Virus record (IMG/VR): IMGVR_UViG_3300024518_004182
Span: 1 to 22,193 of that record
From: a virus
DNA: 22,193 bases
Direction: 5' to 3' (one strand)
Notes under the pieces: generated by a model
What the model saw: the letters and a program-made list of their open reading frames with translations, nothing else
What the model was told of the DNA's origin: nothing
Database searches by the model: none
Shown: one piece after another, positions 21,825 to 22,193 of the stretch
Position numbering within the stretch: position 1 is the first letter of the stretch
Layout: the number at the start of each line of letters is the position of its first letter
Translations under genes and position numbers: made by a program

Positions 21825-22193
21825 ATGTTTAGTTTAGAACACAAAATTAATACAGAGCAAAGATTTGCAAATTTGGTATATAAGGATTTTCAAACAAAAA
21901 GATTTGGCCTTACACCTTGTTGCGATGTAGAGATTGATGAAATTAAACTAAAGAAATACCTTTGTGATTACCAGGAGCAAAAAGCTCATGATGACAATCT
22001 TCTACCTACTGAAGATTTAGACAGAACTATTATAGATTGTGATGACACACCTATAGTCCCAATCCCCACACCACCAGATGACATACCAATAGTAGAACCA
22101 ACTGAAGCTTGTAGAAGTATTCAAATAAATGGTTTTGACCAGCGTGTATTCCTTGACGGAACTACCAATGCTTATTCATTATTTAATTACCAG
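21825..22193 (+). CDS. Partial gene, probable virion protein (5' part only)
   Basis: An ATG at 21825 opens a frame of 123 codons that runs off the right edge. The N-terminus is helical and mixed-charge (MFSLEHKINTEQRFANLVYK). A CC pair and an acidic stretch come next, then a proline-rich linker (TPIVPIPTPPDDIPIVEPTE) around residues 75-95, then QINGFDQRVFLDGTTNAYSL, which looks like the start of a beta domain. A short helical head, flexible Pro linker and beta body suits a tail or fibre component, but only the first part is visible. Its start overlaps the alternative end of the zinc-knuckle gene. Confidence 0.65.
   Translation, partial: MFSLEHKINTEQRFANLVYKDFQTKRFGLTPCCDVEIDEIKLKKYLCDYQEQKAHDDNLLPTEDLDRTIIDCDDTPIVPIPTPPDDIPIVEPTEACRSIQINGFDQRVFLDGTTNAYSLFNYQ

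Overview
The window looks like part of a tailed double-stranded DNA phage genome (Caudoviricetes), most likely infecting a member of the Bacteroidota. The phage assignment rests on a nearly complete head module on the plus strand: large terminase, portal, scaffold-like protein, major capsid candidate, connector candidate and further virion proteins. The host assignment rests on two promoters with the Bacteroidota form (TTTG, 20 bases, TATATTTG), A-rich leaders in place of Shine-Dalgarno sites, and a layout resembling crAss-like phages (IHF/HU-like protein, RecB-like nuclease, terminase, portal with a long coiled-coil tail). I place it near Crassvirales or a neighbouring Bacteroidota phage lineage, not firmly. 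All genes read in the standard code. I see no integrase, canonical tRNA, CRISPR array or insertion sequence.

Layout. (1) Bases 1-2168 carry five minus-strand genes of unknown function, the last running off the left edge. The gaps between them are full of foldable sequence. Two gaps hold 52-nt elements with exactly the same geometry (8-bp stem, 19-nt middle, 5-bp arm with 7-nt loop, closing stem), each 4-5 nt after a stop codon. One has a perfect tRNA T-arm. (2) Bases 2169-2578 are the divergent strand switch, with a 138-nt domain closed by a perfect 10-bp stem and three further hairpins. (3) Bases 2579-4139 encode two small charged proteins and a peptidoglycan amidase (endolysin) in strikingly G-rich, C-poor sequence. 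(4) Bases 4322-13907 are a tightly packed operon, many junctions overlapping as ATGA or TAATG: winged-helix-like protein, IHF/HU-like protein, zinc-ribbon protein, PD-(D/E)XK nuclease, glycosyltransferase-methyltransferase fusion, pre-terminase protein, GroES-like co-chaperonin, TerL, portal, and two spanin-like envelope proteins. (5) Bases 14099-22193 hold the scaffold candidate, major capsid candidate, small structural protein, connector candidate, a Dps-like ferritin-fold protein, a large glycine-rich virion protein, a cysteine-containing structural protein, a 42-residue zinc-knuckle protein, and a partial gene running off the right edge.

How it works together: portal, scaffold and capsid protein would build the prohead; the phage GroES probably assists folding of a virion protein with host GroEL; TerL packages DNA; connector and fibre-like proteins complete the particle; the amidase and spanin-like pair would open the cell envelope. 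The glycosyltransferase-methyltransferase, the Dps-like protein and the structured RNA-like elements of the left arm are the parts least explained by a standard head module.
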